DNA of 64,000 nucleotides from an uncultured Caryophanales bacterium (lineage in GTDB: Bacteria > Bacillota_I > Bacilli_A > RFN20 > CAG-826), in NCBI GenBank assembly GCA_946409515.1, contig CAMJWS010000001.1, positions 251,557 through 315,556 on the forward strand. Direction: 5' to 3'. The notes beneath the pieces are model-generated. The model worked only from the letters and a program-made list of their open reading frames with translations, was not told where the DNA came from and made no database searches. The translations under genes and the position numbers were made by a program. Each line of letters starts with the position of its first letter. The first letter of the stretch is position 1. Below, in pieces: positions 27,508-37,518 of this stretch.

Positions 27508-28026
27508 TTATTTGAGTTTCTTATTTGCGAGAACACTAATAAGTTCAAGAACGCCATACGCCGCAATAGCAATACCAGTGACGATCCAGAAGGCTTTTTG
27601 GAAATCAGGAATATTTAAGTAAAGGATTGTAAAGACAATAACCACGATACCTAAAACCATTTCCACAACACCAATAGCGACTTTCTTGCTTAAGATGACA
27701 GTGAATAAACCATAGGCGAATAAAGCAATGCCTAAACCTAGTATCAATAAGACAAATAAGTTAATTAACATTGTGAATGATACATAATGAGTCCAGATAA
27801 AGCAAACACCTAGAACAATTAAAGCGGTACTTAAGAATAATTGGCCGAATGTGATTTGTTTTGATTTTGCAAGGCTAATGATATTTAAAATCACTAAAAC
27901 ACCACCAGCGACTAAGCAGCCGATGCCAAAATATAAATCAAGAGCGCCAGCGCCAACAACAGCGATGATGATGCCCATGACAATTAAGATAACAGCGGCA
28001 ATAATTCTTGCGTATTTTTCTTTCAT
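27508..28026 (-). CDS. DUF308/HdeD-like six-helix membrane protein
   Basis: A 172-residue protein made almost entirely of six membrane helices in three helix pairs, the look of HdeD/DUF308 proteins. Function unknown; in enterobacteria HdeD relates to acid stress, but that cannot be transferred here. AAGGGAG precedes the start and a TATAGAAT-like promoter lies farther up. Monocistronic with its own terminator. Confidence 0.65.
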   Translation of the reverse strand: MKEKYARIIAAVILIVMGIIIAVVGAGALDLYFGIGCLVAGGVLVILNIISLAKSKQITFGQLFLSTALIVLGVCFIWTHYVSFTMLINLFVLLILGLGIALFAYGLFTVILSKKVAIGVVEMVLGIVVIVFTILYLNIPDFQKAFWIVTGIAIAAYGVLELISVLANKKLK

Positions 28027-28082
28027 AGAATAACTCCCTTGTAGATAATTTATATTCTATAAGAATATTTTTAAGTTGCAAC

Positions 28083-28107
28083 AAAAAACCTCTCGCTTAG
28101 GAGAGGT
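28083..28107 (-). terminator. Terminator of the GT2 gene at 28.1 kb
   Basis: GACCTCTC/GAGAGGTT stem followed by six T residues on the minus strand. Confidence 0.85.
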
Positions 28108-28115
28108 CTTTGTTA

Positions 28116-29150
28116 TTAGCCAAGTTTTAATCTCTTTTGGAAAACTTTATAACCATTCTTACTAGCAAATGACTTTAAGCCGTAGCCTGGTAAGTTGAAG
28201 GCAAAGCACGCTAAGGAACGATGTCTAATCTTGTTATAGAGTTTCTTATCAAGCCCTTTTAGTTCATCAAAGTATTCGTGGAACACTTTCCAACGTGTCT
28301 TTTTATCTTCTTTTGTACCAACGATGGTCATAATGGTAATGCCACAAATTGTCATCAACCATTTAAACATATATTTCTTTAAGTGTTTTGGTTGTTTAAT
28401 AATTTCATCGTACTTGTAAGCTGTAAACATGATTTTGAACACTCTCATTTGTTGTTCATATCTCTTACACATTGTGTTGTAGTTAACAGATTGATCCGCT
28501 CTACCGATAAAGTAATGATATAAATCAATATCGTGATAGAAGATCTTCTTCATGAATGGTAATGGTTGATAGGCATAGATGTCATCAACATAGAATGTAT
28601 GGTTAGGAAGTTCCATTTTGGATTCTCTTAACTTACTAGTTCTATACATTAACGAGTGCATTAAGAAGACTGTTTCTAATTTCACACGTTTCATTTCTTC
28701 CCAGGCAAAGATTTGTTCTGGTGGTAAGCATTTACGATAATGCATGACGTATTGTGAATTATCTACAGCGTGTTCATAAACATAGTTTGTGATATATAAG
28801 TCGATATTAGCGTTTTCAGCTTCGTGACGTTTGATTAATTCAAGCATGTCCAAAACATCTTTGGTTTCAACCCAGTCGTCACTGTCGACAACCTTAAAGA
28901 ACATACCATTGGCATTGCGGATACCCGCCATAACGCCTGAACCATGTCCGCCATTCTCTTTTTGAATAGCTTTCACAATTGTTGGGTATTTCTTTTCATA
29001 TTCGTCAGCAATTTTACCTGTGTCATCTTTACTACCGTCATTGACGATGATGACCTCAACATCTTCACCAGCGGCAACGATATTATCGATGCAGTGGCGC
29101 ATGTAGTCTTGTGAGTTGTAGCAAGGAATTGTAAATGTAATGTATTTCAT
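28116..29150 (-). CDS. Glycosyltransferase family 2
   Basis: A 344-residue GT-A fold enzyme. The nucleotide-binding start ITFTIPCYNSQDYMRHCIDN, VNDGSKDDT and the metal-binding VDSDDWVE (DxD) are clear. The C-terminal third is basic and membrane-associated in character. It adds a sugar to a surface glycan or lipid. It lies directly downstream of the UDP-galactopyranose mutase gene, suggesting galactofuranose as a possible donor sugar, which is inference. A separate TTGCAT/TATAAT promoter sits in the 69-bp gap. Confidence 0.88.
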   Translation of the reverse strand: MKYITFTIPCYNSQDYMRHCIDNIVAAGEDVEVIIVNDGSKDDTGKIADEYEKKYPTIVKAIQKENGGHGSGVMAGIRNANGMFFKVVDSDDWVETKDVLDMLELIKRHEAENANIDLYITNYVYEHAVDNSQYVMHYRKCLPPEQIFAWEEMKRVKLETVFLMHSLMYRTSKLRESKMELPNHTFYVDDIYAYQPLPFMKKIFYHDIDLYHYFIGRADQSVNYNTMCKRYEQQMRVFKIMFTAYKYDEIIKQPKHLKKYMFKWLMTICGITIMTIVGTKEDKKTRWKVFHEYFDELKGLDKKLYNKIRHRSLACFAFNLPGYGLKSFASKNGYKVFQKRLKLG

Positions 29151-29219
29151 AATTCGTGATTAAACCCGGCCCTTCAGCCTTAAAACATTATAGTAAAGTT
29201 GAATATTTATGCAAGTTAC

Positions 29220-30329
29220 TTAGTTTAGAAGGCTCTCTACTAATTGAAGTGCCTTCTCTACTACGACGTCCATGTTGTAATAAGAATAGGTACCTAAACG
29301 ACCACCAAAGTGAATATGTGGATTTTGTTTGGCTAATTCTTGATATTTTAAGTATAGCATACTGTTTTTCTCGTTATTAAGTGGATAATATGCTTCGTCC
29401 CCTAAAGTCCAAGTCTTAGAGTATTCTTTTGTGATGACTGTCTTATTGTGCTTTTGTCCTGGTTCAAAGTATTGATGTTCAGCGATACGGGTATATGGGA
29501 CTTCATATTCTGTATAGTTAACAACAGCGTTACCCTGGTAATCAGGTTTATCGATGATTTCTTCTTCGAATCTAAGCGATCTCCATTCAAGAGCGCCGAA
29601 CTTGTAATCAAAGAACTTATCAATTTCACCAGTATAGATGACTTCATCCGCGAGAGCATTTAATTCATCTTTATGTTCTAAATAATCGACGCCTAATCTT
29701 ACTTCAATGCCTTTAAGCATATTAGCAATCCATTTGGTGTAGCCACCAATCGGAATACCTTGATAGATATCATTGAAGTAGTTGTTGTTGTATTCATATC
29801 TCACTGGTAAACGAGTGATGATGAAAGGTGGAAGTTCGTTACATGGTCTACCCCATTGTTTTTGGGTGTAGCCTTTAATGAGCATTTCGTAGATTGTTGT
29901 GCCCACCATAGAGATAGCTTTTTCTTCAAGGTTTTTTGGCTCCTTAATATTAGCCGCTTCTATCTCTTTTTCGATACACTCCTTAGCTTCTTCTGGCTTA
30001 TCCACTCCAAAAATTTGATGGAATGTGTTCATGTTAAATGGCATGTTGTAATACTTGCCTTTGTAATAGGCTAAAGGCATGTTGATGAAATCGTTGAACT
30101 TGGCAAATTGATTAACATAGTCCCAGATTTCTTTTTTAGAGGTATGGAAGATATGTGGTCCATATTTATGAACTTGGATGCCTTCGATTTCTTCTGTGTA
30201 GATGTTTCCAGCGATGTTGTTACGTTTTTCCACCACTAAAACTTTATAGCCGCGTTTGTTTAATTCATGAGCGGCCACTGCGCCGAATAAACCAGCGCCA
30301 ACAATTAAATAATCATAATTCTTTTTCAT
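29220..30329 (-). CDS. glf: UDP-galactopyranose mutase
   Basis: A 369-residue flavoenzyme. The FAD dinucleotide fold YLIVGAGLFGAVAAHELNKRG and the HKYGPHIFHT motif are diagnostic, and the conserved WGRP segment and the C-terminal GRLGTYSYYNMD are intact. It makes UDP-galactofuranose for surface polymers. The ATG at 30329 lies 9 nt after a perfect TATAAT; an in-frame TTG seven codons upstream would start inside that box, so it is rejected. Confidence 0.95.
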   Translation of the reverse strand: MKKNYDYLIVGAGLFGAVAAHELNKRGYKVLVVEKRNNIAGNIYTEEIEGIQVHKYGPHIFHTSKKEIWDYVNQFAKFNDFINMPLAYYKGKYYNMPFNMNTFHQIFGVDKPEEAKECIEKEIEAANIKEPKNLEEKAISMVGTTIYEMLIKGYTQKQWGRPCNELPPFIITRLPVRYEYNNNYFNDIYQGIPIGGYTKWIANMLKGIEVRLGVDYLEHKDELNALADEVIYTGEIDKFFDYKFGALEWRSLRFEEEIIDKPDYQGNAVVNYTEYEVPYTRIAEHQYFEPGQKHNKTVITKEYSKTWTLGDEAYYPLNNEKNSMLYLKYQELAKQNPHIHFGGRLGTYSYYNMDVVVEKALQLVESLLN

Positions 30330-30338
30330 AGCCCCTAT

Positions 30339-30344
30339 ATTATA
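30339..30344 (-). promoter_or_regulatory. -10 box of glf, leaderless arrangement
   Basis: TATAAT on the minus strand, 9 nt from the ATG. GGGG occurs within the 9 nt but too close to be a normal ribosome-binding site. Confidence 0.6.
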
Positions 30345-30395
30345 CAACTTTTGGTTTTGTTTCCGCCAACTTTGGTAGTCATTATTGCATTTAGA

Positions 30396-30424
30396 TTGAC
30401 AAGTTCGTTATCGAACTTTACAAT
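30396..30424 (+). promoter_or_regulatory. Promoter with embedded palindrome for the ABC exporter operon
   Basis: Consensus TTGACA (30396) and TACAAT (30419) are 17 bp apart. The spacer is almost completely occupied by the perfect palindrome AAGTTCG-TTAT-CGAACTT (30401-30418). A repressor bound there would block RNA polymerase. The TTCGNTANCGAA core is like MarR-family operators of drug exporters, but no MarR gene is adjacent. Confidence 0.75.
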
Positions 30425-30456
30425 TTTCTAGCATAAAGAAAAGGAGGATAAACAAA

Positions 30457-32253
30457 ATGTTTAAGATGATTCGTAGAGTCTTCAAAAGCGTTAGAGAATA
30501 CAAAAAATACGCGATTATTACTCCTTTATTTATGATTGGTGAAGCGGCAGTTGAATGTGCTTTACCTTTAGTCATGACTTTATTTGTCGAGAATATTGAA
30601 ACCGCTAGTTCAATTCAAGAATTGTTACCTTATATCTTTATCATCTTAGGTATGGCGGTTGTTTCTATTACATGTGGTATCTTAGGTGGTAGATTTGCCG
30701 CTTACGCTGCCAGTGGCTTTGCTAAAAACTTAAGAAAAGATTTATATCAAAAAGTTGAATCATTCTCTTTTGAAAATATCGACCATTTCCATGCTTCTAG
30801 TTTAGTGACTAGAATGACAACTGACGTCACCAACACACAAAACTCATTTGCTATGGCAATTAGAATTGTTGTTAGAGCGCCATTAATGCTGATCTTCTCT
30901 GCGATTATGGCCTTTGTCGTCGGTGGTAATTTAGCGTGGATCTTCGTGGCCGCGATTCCTGTTATCGGCATCATCTTCGTAGTCTTAGCGAGATTTGCCA
31001 TGGGTATCTTTAGAAGAGTCTTTAAGAAATACGATGCTCTAAACGAATCCGTTCAAGAAAATGTCTCAGGTATGAGAGTGGTTAAATCCTATGTTAGAGA
31101 AGGCTATGAGGATAATAAGTTCTCCACTGCCTCTAATAACTTAAGCAAGGAATTCATTAAAGCGGAAAAGATTGTTTCTTTAATGACACCTTTAATGAAT
31201 ACCTCAATCCATGTTGTTTACATTATTACAATGTTCCTTGCCGCAACATTGATCTTCAAATCCACAGAGCCATACTGGGGTACTGATGCAGATGGTAATC
31301 CAACCGTTCTATTCCGTTGGGGCCAATTATCTATTCCAGATATGTCCGCATTACTGACATATGGTATTCAAATCTTAATGTCTATCATGATGATTTCTAT
31401 GATTGTCACCATGTTAGTCATGTCATTTGAATCAATTAGACGTATTAGTGAAGTCTTGGAAGAAGAACCAACAATTAAGAATCCAGAAAACCCAGTGATG
31501 GAAGTTAATGATGGTTCTGTTATCTTTGACAATGTTTCCTTTAAATATAAGAAAGAAGCGGAAAGATACGCAGTTAATAATTTAAATATCAATATTAAGT
31601 CTGGCCAGTTTATCGGTATTATCGGTTCTACCGGTTCAGGTAAATCCACATTAGTTAATTTAATTTCTAGATTATATGACACCACCGAAGGAAAAGTTTT
31701 AGTGGGCAATCATGATGTTAAAGAATATGACCTTAAAGCATTAAGAGATTCTGTCGCGGTAGTTCTTCAAAAGAACTTCTTATTTAGTGGCACAGTGGCC
31801 TCTAATATGCGTTGGGGTAATAAAGAGGCAACCGATGAAGAAATTGTTAAAGCCTTAAGAGTGGCCCAAATGTCTGAAACCATTGAAGCCACACAAGAAA
31901 GACTTAGTAAAGTCGTTGAACAAGGTGGCGCGAACTTCTCTGGTGGTCAAAAACAGAGATTATGTATCGCCAGAGCGTTACTTAAGAATCCTAAGATTTT
32001 AATCTTAGATGATTCCACCTCTGCAGTGGACACTAAGACTGATAGATTAATTAGAAAAGCCTTAAAGAATGATTTACCAGAGATGACAAAGATTGTCATC
32101 GCTCAAAGAATCAGCTCTATTGAAGAAGCTGATCAAATCATTGTTTTAGATAACGGTGAAATAAATGGTATCGGTACTCATAAACAGTTACTTGAAAGTA
32201 ACGAGATTTACCGTGAAGTTTATCAATCACAAACACAGAAAGGAGGAGAGTAA
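30457..32253 (+). CDS. ABC exporter, permease-ATPase subunit 1
   Basis: A 598-residue half transporter: six membrane helices (residues about 15-330) and a C-terminal ATPase with Walker A GSTGSGKS, signature FSGGQKQR and Walker B LILDDS. The catalytic Glu after Walker B is Asp (LDDSTS), so this may be the degenerate site of a heterodimer. Together with the next gene it forms the usual two-gene multidrug-type exporter. AAGGAGG precedes the ATG. Confidence 0.93.
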   Translation: MFKMIRRVFKSVREYKKYAIITPLFMIGEAAVECALPLVMTLFVENIETASSIQELLPYIFIILGMAVVSITCGILGGRFAAYAASGFAKNLRKDLYQKVESFSFENIDHFHASSLVTRMTTDVTNTQNSFAMAIRIVVRAPLMLIFSAIMAFVVGGNLAWIFVAAIPVIGIIFVVLARFAMGIFRRVFKKYDALNESVQENVSGMRVVKSYVREGYEDNKFSTASNNLSKEFIKAEKIVSLMTPLMNTSIHVVYIITMFLAATLIFKSTEPYWGTDADGNPTVLFRWGQLSIPDMSALLTYGIQILMSIMMISMIVTMLVMSFESIRRISEVLEEEPTIKNPENPVMEVNDGSVIFDNVSFKYKKEAERYAVNNLNINIKSGQFIGIIGSTGSGKSTLVNLISRLYDTTEGKVLVGNHDVKEYDLKALRDSVAVVLQKNFLFSGTVASNMRWGNKEATDEEIVKALRVAQMSETIEATQERLSKVVEQGGANFSGGQKQRLCIARALLKNPKILILDDSTSAVDTKTDRLIRKALKNDLPEMTKIVIAQRISSIEEADQIIVLDNGEINGIGTHKQLLESNEIYREVYQSQTQKGGE

Positions 32254-32254
32254 T

Positions 32255-34249
32255 ATGCCAGCACCTCGTATTAGACAATACGCTAAGCCTAAAAAAGGCA
32301 CAGTTAAGCGTTTAGTCAAATCACTTTGGGCAAACTTTAAGCCTGAAATTATTATTTCTTTAATTACTCTTATTCTTTCAATCTTTGTTAACTTAAGTGG
32401 TTCAGTCTTCGCTAGTATGATTACTGACTTATTAACAAAGGCTATTCCAATGAAATTGGATCCATTAGCGGATGTTAATATCTTAACTGGTTCATTTGAT
32501 ATTTCTTTATTAGGTGGCATTCCTCTTAAGGGTGTTAACTTAATCACTTTAGTGATTGCTTTAGGCGTCATCTATTTAGTGGGTGTTCTTTGTTCATGGA
32601 CATGGACTAGAACAATGGCGATTGTCACGCAAAAGTATTTGAATCTCTTCCGTAATAAGATGTTCTCTCATATGCAGAAGCTTCCTATCAAATATTTTGA
32701 TACGCATCAAAACGGTGCAATTATGTCGTTATACACTAACGATATTGATACCATTAGACAATTAATCTCACAATCATTACCAAATATCTTTGCCACAGGT
32801 ATTACCGTTGTTGGTTGTTTATTTGTGATGTTATCCTTCTCCATTTGGATGACTTTAATTGTTATCGCAGGCACTGTCGCTATGTTCTTCAACACCAAGA
32901 TTGTCGGTGGACGTGCCTCACGTTTCTTTGTCGCTCAACAAATGAGCATTGGTAAAGTTGAAGGTAATATTGAAGAAAGTATTACTGGCTTAAAAGTTAT
33001 CAAAGTATTCACTCACGAAGAAGATAGCTTAAAAGACTTTGAAAAAGTTAATGAAGAATTATATAAGAACTCCACTGCGGCGAATATCGCTGGTAATATC
33101 ATGATGCCAATCAATGGTAACATTGGTAACTTCATCTACGTTATTATCGCGATTATTGGTTGTATCTTATATCTCACACCAGGCGCTCAAAACTTATCAT
33201 TATCTGGTATGAAAGTAGTAGATACCACAACTTTCTATAGTAGTTTACTTGTTCCATTCCTAATGTTATCTAGAATGTTTACACAAAATATCTCTAACTT
33301 CTCACAACAAGTAACATTCGTCGTGATGGGTACCGCTGGTGCATCAAGATGCTTCGACTTATTAGATGAAGTCGTTGAAGCGGATGATGGCTATGTCACA
33401 TTAGTGAATATCAAATATCATGAAGATGGTACATTTGAAGAAACTAGTGAAAGAACTAGAGACTATGCTTGGAAACATCCTCATAAAGCGGATGGTACAG
33501 TTACATATACTGAACTTAAAGGTGATATCGTAATAGACGATATCGACTTCTCCTATGATGGTAAGAAGACTGTCCTTAAGAATGTCTCTGTTTACGCTCA
33601 TCCAGGTCAACAAATTGCTTTAGTGGGCGCTACTGGTGCGGGTAAAACCACCATCACTAACTTAATTAATAGATTCTATGACATTGCAGACGGCAAAATC
33701 CGTTACGATGGCATAAATATTAATAAAATTAAAAAAGACGACTTACGTCACTCTTTAGGTGTGATTTTACAAGATGTGAACTTGTTCACCGGTACAGTCA
33801 TGGATAATATTAGATATGGCCGATTAGACGCTACTGATGAAGAAGTCTATGAAGCAGCAAAGATTGCTAATGCGTATGACTTTATTATGAGATTACCTCA
33901 AGGCTTCAATACCATGCTTTCAGGTGATGGCTCTAACTTATCACAAGGTCAAAGACAATTAATCTCTATCGCAAGAGCGGCAATCGCTGACGCTCCTGTG
34001 ATGATTCTTGATGAAGCGACATCTTCTATTGATACTCGTACTGAAAGACTAGTGCAAAAAGGTATGGATCAATTAATGAAAGGTAGAACTACATTCGTTA
34101 TTGCTCATAGATTAAGCACTATTCAAAATGCTGACTACATTTTAGTGTTAGATAAAGGTGAGATTATCGAAAGAGGTAACCATGAATCCTTAATCGCAGA
34201 AAAAGGTGCCTACTATCAACTATATACAGGCGCTGTTGAGTTAGAATAA
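32255..34249 (+). CDS. ABC exporter, permease-ATPase subunit 2
   Basis: A 664-residue half transporter. The start at 32255 follows AAGGAGGAG at the end of the partner gene. Six membrane helices are followed by an ATPase with GATGAGKT, LSQGQRQL and LILDEATS, so this subunit has the catalytic Glu. A 60-residue insertion (about 385-440, rich in charged residues) sits between the membrane part and the ATPase. Heterodimer with the preceding protein. Confidence 0.93.
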   Translation: MPAPRIRQYAKPKKGTVKRLVKSLWANFKPEIIISLITLILSIFVNLSGSVFASMITDLLTKAIPMKLDPLADVNILTGSFDISLLGGIPLKGVNLITLVIALGVIYLVGVLCSWTWTRTMAIVTQKYLNLFRNKMFSHMQKLPIKYFDTHQNGAIMSLYTNDIDTIRQLISQSLPNIFATGITVVGCLFVMLSFSIWMTLIVIAGTVAMFFNTKIVGGRASRFFVAQQMSIGKVEGNIEESITGLKVIKVFTHEEDSLKDFEKVNEELYKNSTAANIAGNIMMPINGNIGNFIYVIIAIIGCILYLTPGAQNLSLSGMKVVDTTTFYSSLLVPFLMLSRMFTQNISNFSQQVTFVVMGTAGASRCFDLLDEVVEADDGYVTLVNIKYHEDGTFEETSERTRDYAWKHPHKADGTVTYTELKGDIVIDDIDFSYDGKKTVLKNVSVYAHPGQQIALVGATGAGKTTITNLINRFYDIADGKIRYDGININKIKKDDLRHSLGVILQDVNLFTGTVMDNIRYGRLDATDEEVYEAAKIANAYDFIMRLPQGFNTMLSGDGSNLSQGQRQLISIARAAIADAPVMILDEATSSIDTRTERLVQKGMDQLMKGRTTFVIAHRLSTIQNADYILVLDKGEIIERGNHESLIAEKGAYYQLYTGAVELE

Positions 34250-34692
34250 TGAAGACCATTATCTTTGTTTGTCATGGTTCAATATGCCGTAGCCCTGCTG
34301 CGGCTTTTATTGCAAAGCAATACTTAAAAGAACAAGGTAGAGATAAAGAATTTAACATTCTTATAAGAGCGACATCCAGTGAAGAAATCGGTAATGATGT
34401 CTATCCTCCGATGAAAAGAGAACTATATAGAAGAGGAATCACTATGTATCCTCATGCCGCTACTCGTATTAGACAAATAGATTATGAGAACGCTGACTAT
34501 ATCTTTTGTATGGATGATGAAAACTATTATTCATTACTTAGGCAATTAGATAACCATAAAGGCATTATTTATCGTATTAATAAATACACACCATCAATTT
34601 ACGAAATAGAAGATCCTTGGTATACAGGTAGATATGAAAAAGTCTGCGATGAAATCACAGACTGTATTCACGATATATTTGCTAATATCTAG
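34249..34692 (+). CDS. Low-molecular-weight protein tyrosine phosphatase
   Basis: A 147-residue phosphatase. The P-loop is VCHGSICRS (C-x5-R-S) at residues 8-16 and the general acid is in DPWYTG near the C terminus. Its ATG overlaps the TAA of the ABC gene (TAATG), so it is translated with the exporter. Its TAG stop shares the palindrome CTAG with the stop of the convergent gene. Confidence 0.9.
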   Translation: MKTIIFVCHGSICRSPAAAFIAKQYLKEQGRDKEFNILIRATSSEEIGNDVYPPMKRELYRRGITMYPHAATRIRQIDYENADYIFCMDDENYYSLLRQLDNHKGIIYRINKYTPSIYEIEDPWYTGRYEKVCDEITDCIHDIFANI

Positions 34693-36359
34693 CTACGTGA
34701 GGCAACGATCTTAATTGAAGAGTTATCAGTAACTGCGTTACCATCAACGGCAACAGAGAACGCTGTTCCACTGTTTTGTAAGAATTCTTTATAAGCTGCT
34801 CCGATTGGTGAACTTGTATCAACAGCGTTAATCGCGGTTGTTAATAAGGCATCAAAGGAGATAGTCATTTTACCTTCTCTTTCAAATTTGAAAGAAGATT
34901 GATTAACTGATTCAGCGAGTGATTCAAAGATAACATCTTTAGTGTCATCACTGACGAATAAGCCTTCGCTTTCTTTACCGAAATAGATCTTATCTACTTT
35001 GTAGACTAATTTACTAGTGTCAGTGTTAGTTTCATCCACTATCATCTTTAAGGTGGTAATTGTTTCTAAGCCATTGATATTTAAGCCAACAGAGATAATA
35101 GCGTCTTCCCCGTAGATATTCATATAAGCATTATCTAAGGCGATATAGTTAACTTTATGATTGCCTTCACTGACTTCTCTATTTAAGAAGTATTTCATAC
35201 CGAAACAAGATTGTGATTTTAAGAAGAGATTGATTTCACTTTCATTTAAAGTGGCAATATCAAAGCTTGTAACTGATGGATCAATAACGTAGCCGTTATA
35301 AGTACTAACAGCATTCTTTAACATATCATCGATTGAGGAAGCCTCAACAAGGTTGAAACCTTGATATGCCTCTTTAACGGTGATACCAATATCGGTTAGA
35401 TCGTACGCAGGAGCGTTACTACCGTTATAACCATTAAATAAGTAGTTGCTGATAGAACTTAAGTTAGCGTTTGTAATAAGTCCTTTATTGAATAAGACAG
35501 CGATAGCGTCTCTAATAACATCTAAAGATAACTTTTTTTGTTCACCATCAATAGTGAGTTTAGTTAAGGTATTTTCATATGGCATTGGATAATAGACATT
35601 AGCGCCCACGCTAGCGTCATAATCATTACCGGTTAATGGTTCTAAGTTAATATCAACATTAAGTGATTCACCGCCATAGAAGTCAATGTTCACTAAGTTT
35701 AAATCTAAGAAGTTATTAATGAAGGCAAAATAGAATTCAGAAGTACCTGAACCACCATTGATGCCTTGATTAATCATGGCTCTTAAATCTTCAGTGTAGA
35801 TATATAATCTAGAGTTTTGTAAATCAGTATGTAATTTAAGATTAGAAGTTAAAGCGTCTAATGTCTCATTAGTTAAGAATTGATTTAAGAAGAACATGAC
35901 GATTGGTTTAAGTTGTGTTAAACGACCAACAGACATCTTATCAACGTTTAAGATAAAGGCATCTTTATCGTTAACTTTGCCTTTTGATAATTTAGTGGCT
36001 AACTTCGCTCTTGTTTCAAAGAAGAAGAACTTACCAGAAACATTTAATGTATAGGCATCTTCTTGGATATCTAAAGCAAACTGAGTGAGGTATTTTTGGA
36101 TTTGAATATTATTCTTAATACCGGAATATAAGATATTGTTAATATCCGCTTCACTGACTTTGAATGAAGCTTTCTTTTGATCGACAGTGTGATCAAGAGA
36201 ATCCACCACTAAAGCTTGAGACCATTTTTCCATTGCAAAGTTATTATCGTAGTTAACTTTCATCTTTCCTGTATCGAATAAGAAAATGAATATCAATGCA
36301 ATTGGTAAAATAATAAGGACTACTAAAGTAATGATTAAACCTTTAAAAAACTTTTTCAT
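34689..36359 (-). CDS. Large membrane-anchored protein of unknown function
   Basis: A 556-residue protein with one N-terminal membrane helix (about 5-28) and a long extracytoplasmic part rich in Asn, Ser and Thr with no recognised motif. It repeats long alternating hydrophobic/hydrophilic beta-like stretches, as in LPS-assembly or lipid-transfer-type domains, but I cannot assign a family. GAGGA precedes the start and a TATAAT promoter lies in the gap shared with the divergent methyltransferase-like gene. Confidence 0.6.
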   Translation of the reverse strand: MKKFFKGLIITLVVLIILPIALIFIFLFDTGKMKVNYDNNFAMEKWSQALVVDSLDHTVDQKKASFKVSEADINNILYSGIKNNIQIQKYLTQFALDIQEDAYTLNVSGKFFFFETRAKLATKLSKGKVNDKDAFILNVDKMSVGRLTQLKPIVMFFLNQFLTNETLDALTSNLKLHTDLQNSRLYIYTEDLRAMINQGINGGSGTSEFYFAFINNFLDLNLVNIDFYGGESLNVDINLEPLTGNDYDASVGANVYYPMPYENTLTKLTIDGEQKKLSLDVIRDAIAVLFNKGLITNANLSSISNYLFNGYNGSNAPAYDLTDIGITVKEAYQGFNLVEASSIDDMLKNAVSTYNGYVIDPSVTSFDIATLNESEINLFLKSQSCFGMKYFLNREVSEGNHKVNYIALDNAYMNIYGEDAIISVGLNINGLETITTLKMIVDETNTDTSKLVYKVDKIYFGKESEGLFVSDDTKDVIFESLAESVNQSSFKFEREGKMTISFDALLTTAINAVDTSSPIGAAYKEFLQNSGTAFSVAVDGNAVTDNSSIKIVASRS

Positions 36360-36447
36360 AAATGGATTCCTCAGTTATGGTAAAGATATTATACCAAAAC
36401 AATAGATTTTTCATCTATTTGTTTGATAATTAAGTTAGAATTATGGT

Positions 36448-37518
36448 ATGAAATTCGCTAACGATAAAAATCTTAAGAATAAAATCAACGAAGTAATCCG
36501 TATTAATCAAATCAATACATGGGTCGCAGAATTATTTAACGAAGTAAATAGTTATACTGATTTCTTTTCATTAGAAAAGATTAATAACTATGTTAAGCAA
36601 GGCTTCAACGAATCTGAAGCCATGGTTAACATCATGTATGATGAATTTAACTTTGATAAGAACGATGAAGAGACTATGGGTATTACTGATGAATACTGCG
36701 TTAAGAGTATTAAGTGTTTAGAGGCTAAGGAATATTTAAATAATAAATATGTTCAAGCAATTAAGGCCACCGGTAGATATAAACAGTATTCTTTAAGAAA
36801 TATTACATATGAACCATATCAAACATTTGCCTATGATGAAATAAGTGTCACTAAAGATTATAAAGAATATAGTGCTATTGGCTATTTCAAAAAGCCTTTC
36901 TCCTATTTAGCGTTATGCGAAGGTAATAACATCTGGATGTCGCTTAATCCAAATGAAATAGAAACAATGAAACCATATATAGATAAAGGACACGGTAACG
37001 TTTTAGTGCTTGGTCTAGGCATGGGCTATGTGCCTTTTATGATGTCACTTAAAGATGAAGTTAAGCACATCACTATTATTGAAAAAGATCAAAACATCAT
37101 TAATCTATTTAATAATCTCTTATTCCCACATTTTATTAATAAAAATAAGATTACTATCATCAAAGATGATGCGATTAAATATGTTAGTAAGAATACTAAG
37201 TATGATTATATCTTCGCAGACTTATGGCATACACCTGAAGATGGCTTAGACTTATATATCGAGTTAAAACGTATCAATAAAGATATCGATTGTTGGTTAG
37301 AGACTTCTCTTATAGCCATGCTTCGTAGATGCATGATTACTTTAATTGAAGAACAATTAGATAATCTTAAAGAAGATAACTATAAGAAGGCTAAGACTGT
37401 AACCGATAGAATGATCAATCACTTCTATCAAGTAACAAAAAACCTCGTCATTAATAACGAGGATGATTTGTTTAATTTATTAAGTGATGGCTCACTTTTA
37501 GAGCTGATTACATTTTAA
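36448..37518 (+). CDS. SAM-dependent methyltransferase-fold protein (spermidine-synthase-like)
   Basis: A 356-residue protein. Residues about 190-290 have a Rossmann methyltransferase fold: NVLVLGLGMGYVPF (motif I), ITIIEKDQNII (acidic motif II) and YDYIFADLWH (motif IV). The N-terminal 180 residues are helical and unknown. It resembles the spermidine-synthase-like class but substrate cannot be assigned. A TAGAAT box ends 6 nt before the ATG and there is no Shine-Dalgarno. Its 3' end overlaps the convergent fic gene by 11 bp. Confidence 0.65.
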   Translation: MKFANDKNLKNKINEVIRINQINTWVAELFNEVNSYTDFFSLEKINNYVKQGFNESEAMVNIMYDEFNFDKNDEETMGITDEYCVKSIKCLEAKEYLNNKYVQAIKATGRYKQYSLRNITYEPYQTFAYDEISVTKDYKEYSAIGYFKKPFSYLALCEGNNIWMSLNPNEIETMKPYIDKGHGNVLVLGLGMGYVPFMMSLKDEVKHITIIEKDQNIINLFNNLLFPHFINKNKITIIKDDAIKYVSKNTKYDYIFADLWHTPEDGLDLYIELKRINKDIDCWLETSLIAMLRRCMITLIEEQLDNLKEDNYKKAKTVTDRMINHFYQVTKNLVINNEDDLFNLLSDGSLLELITF

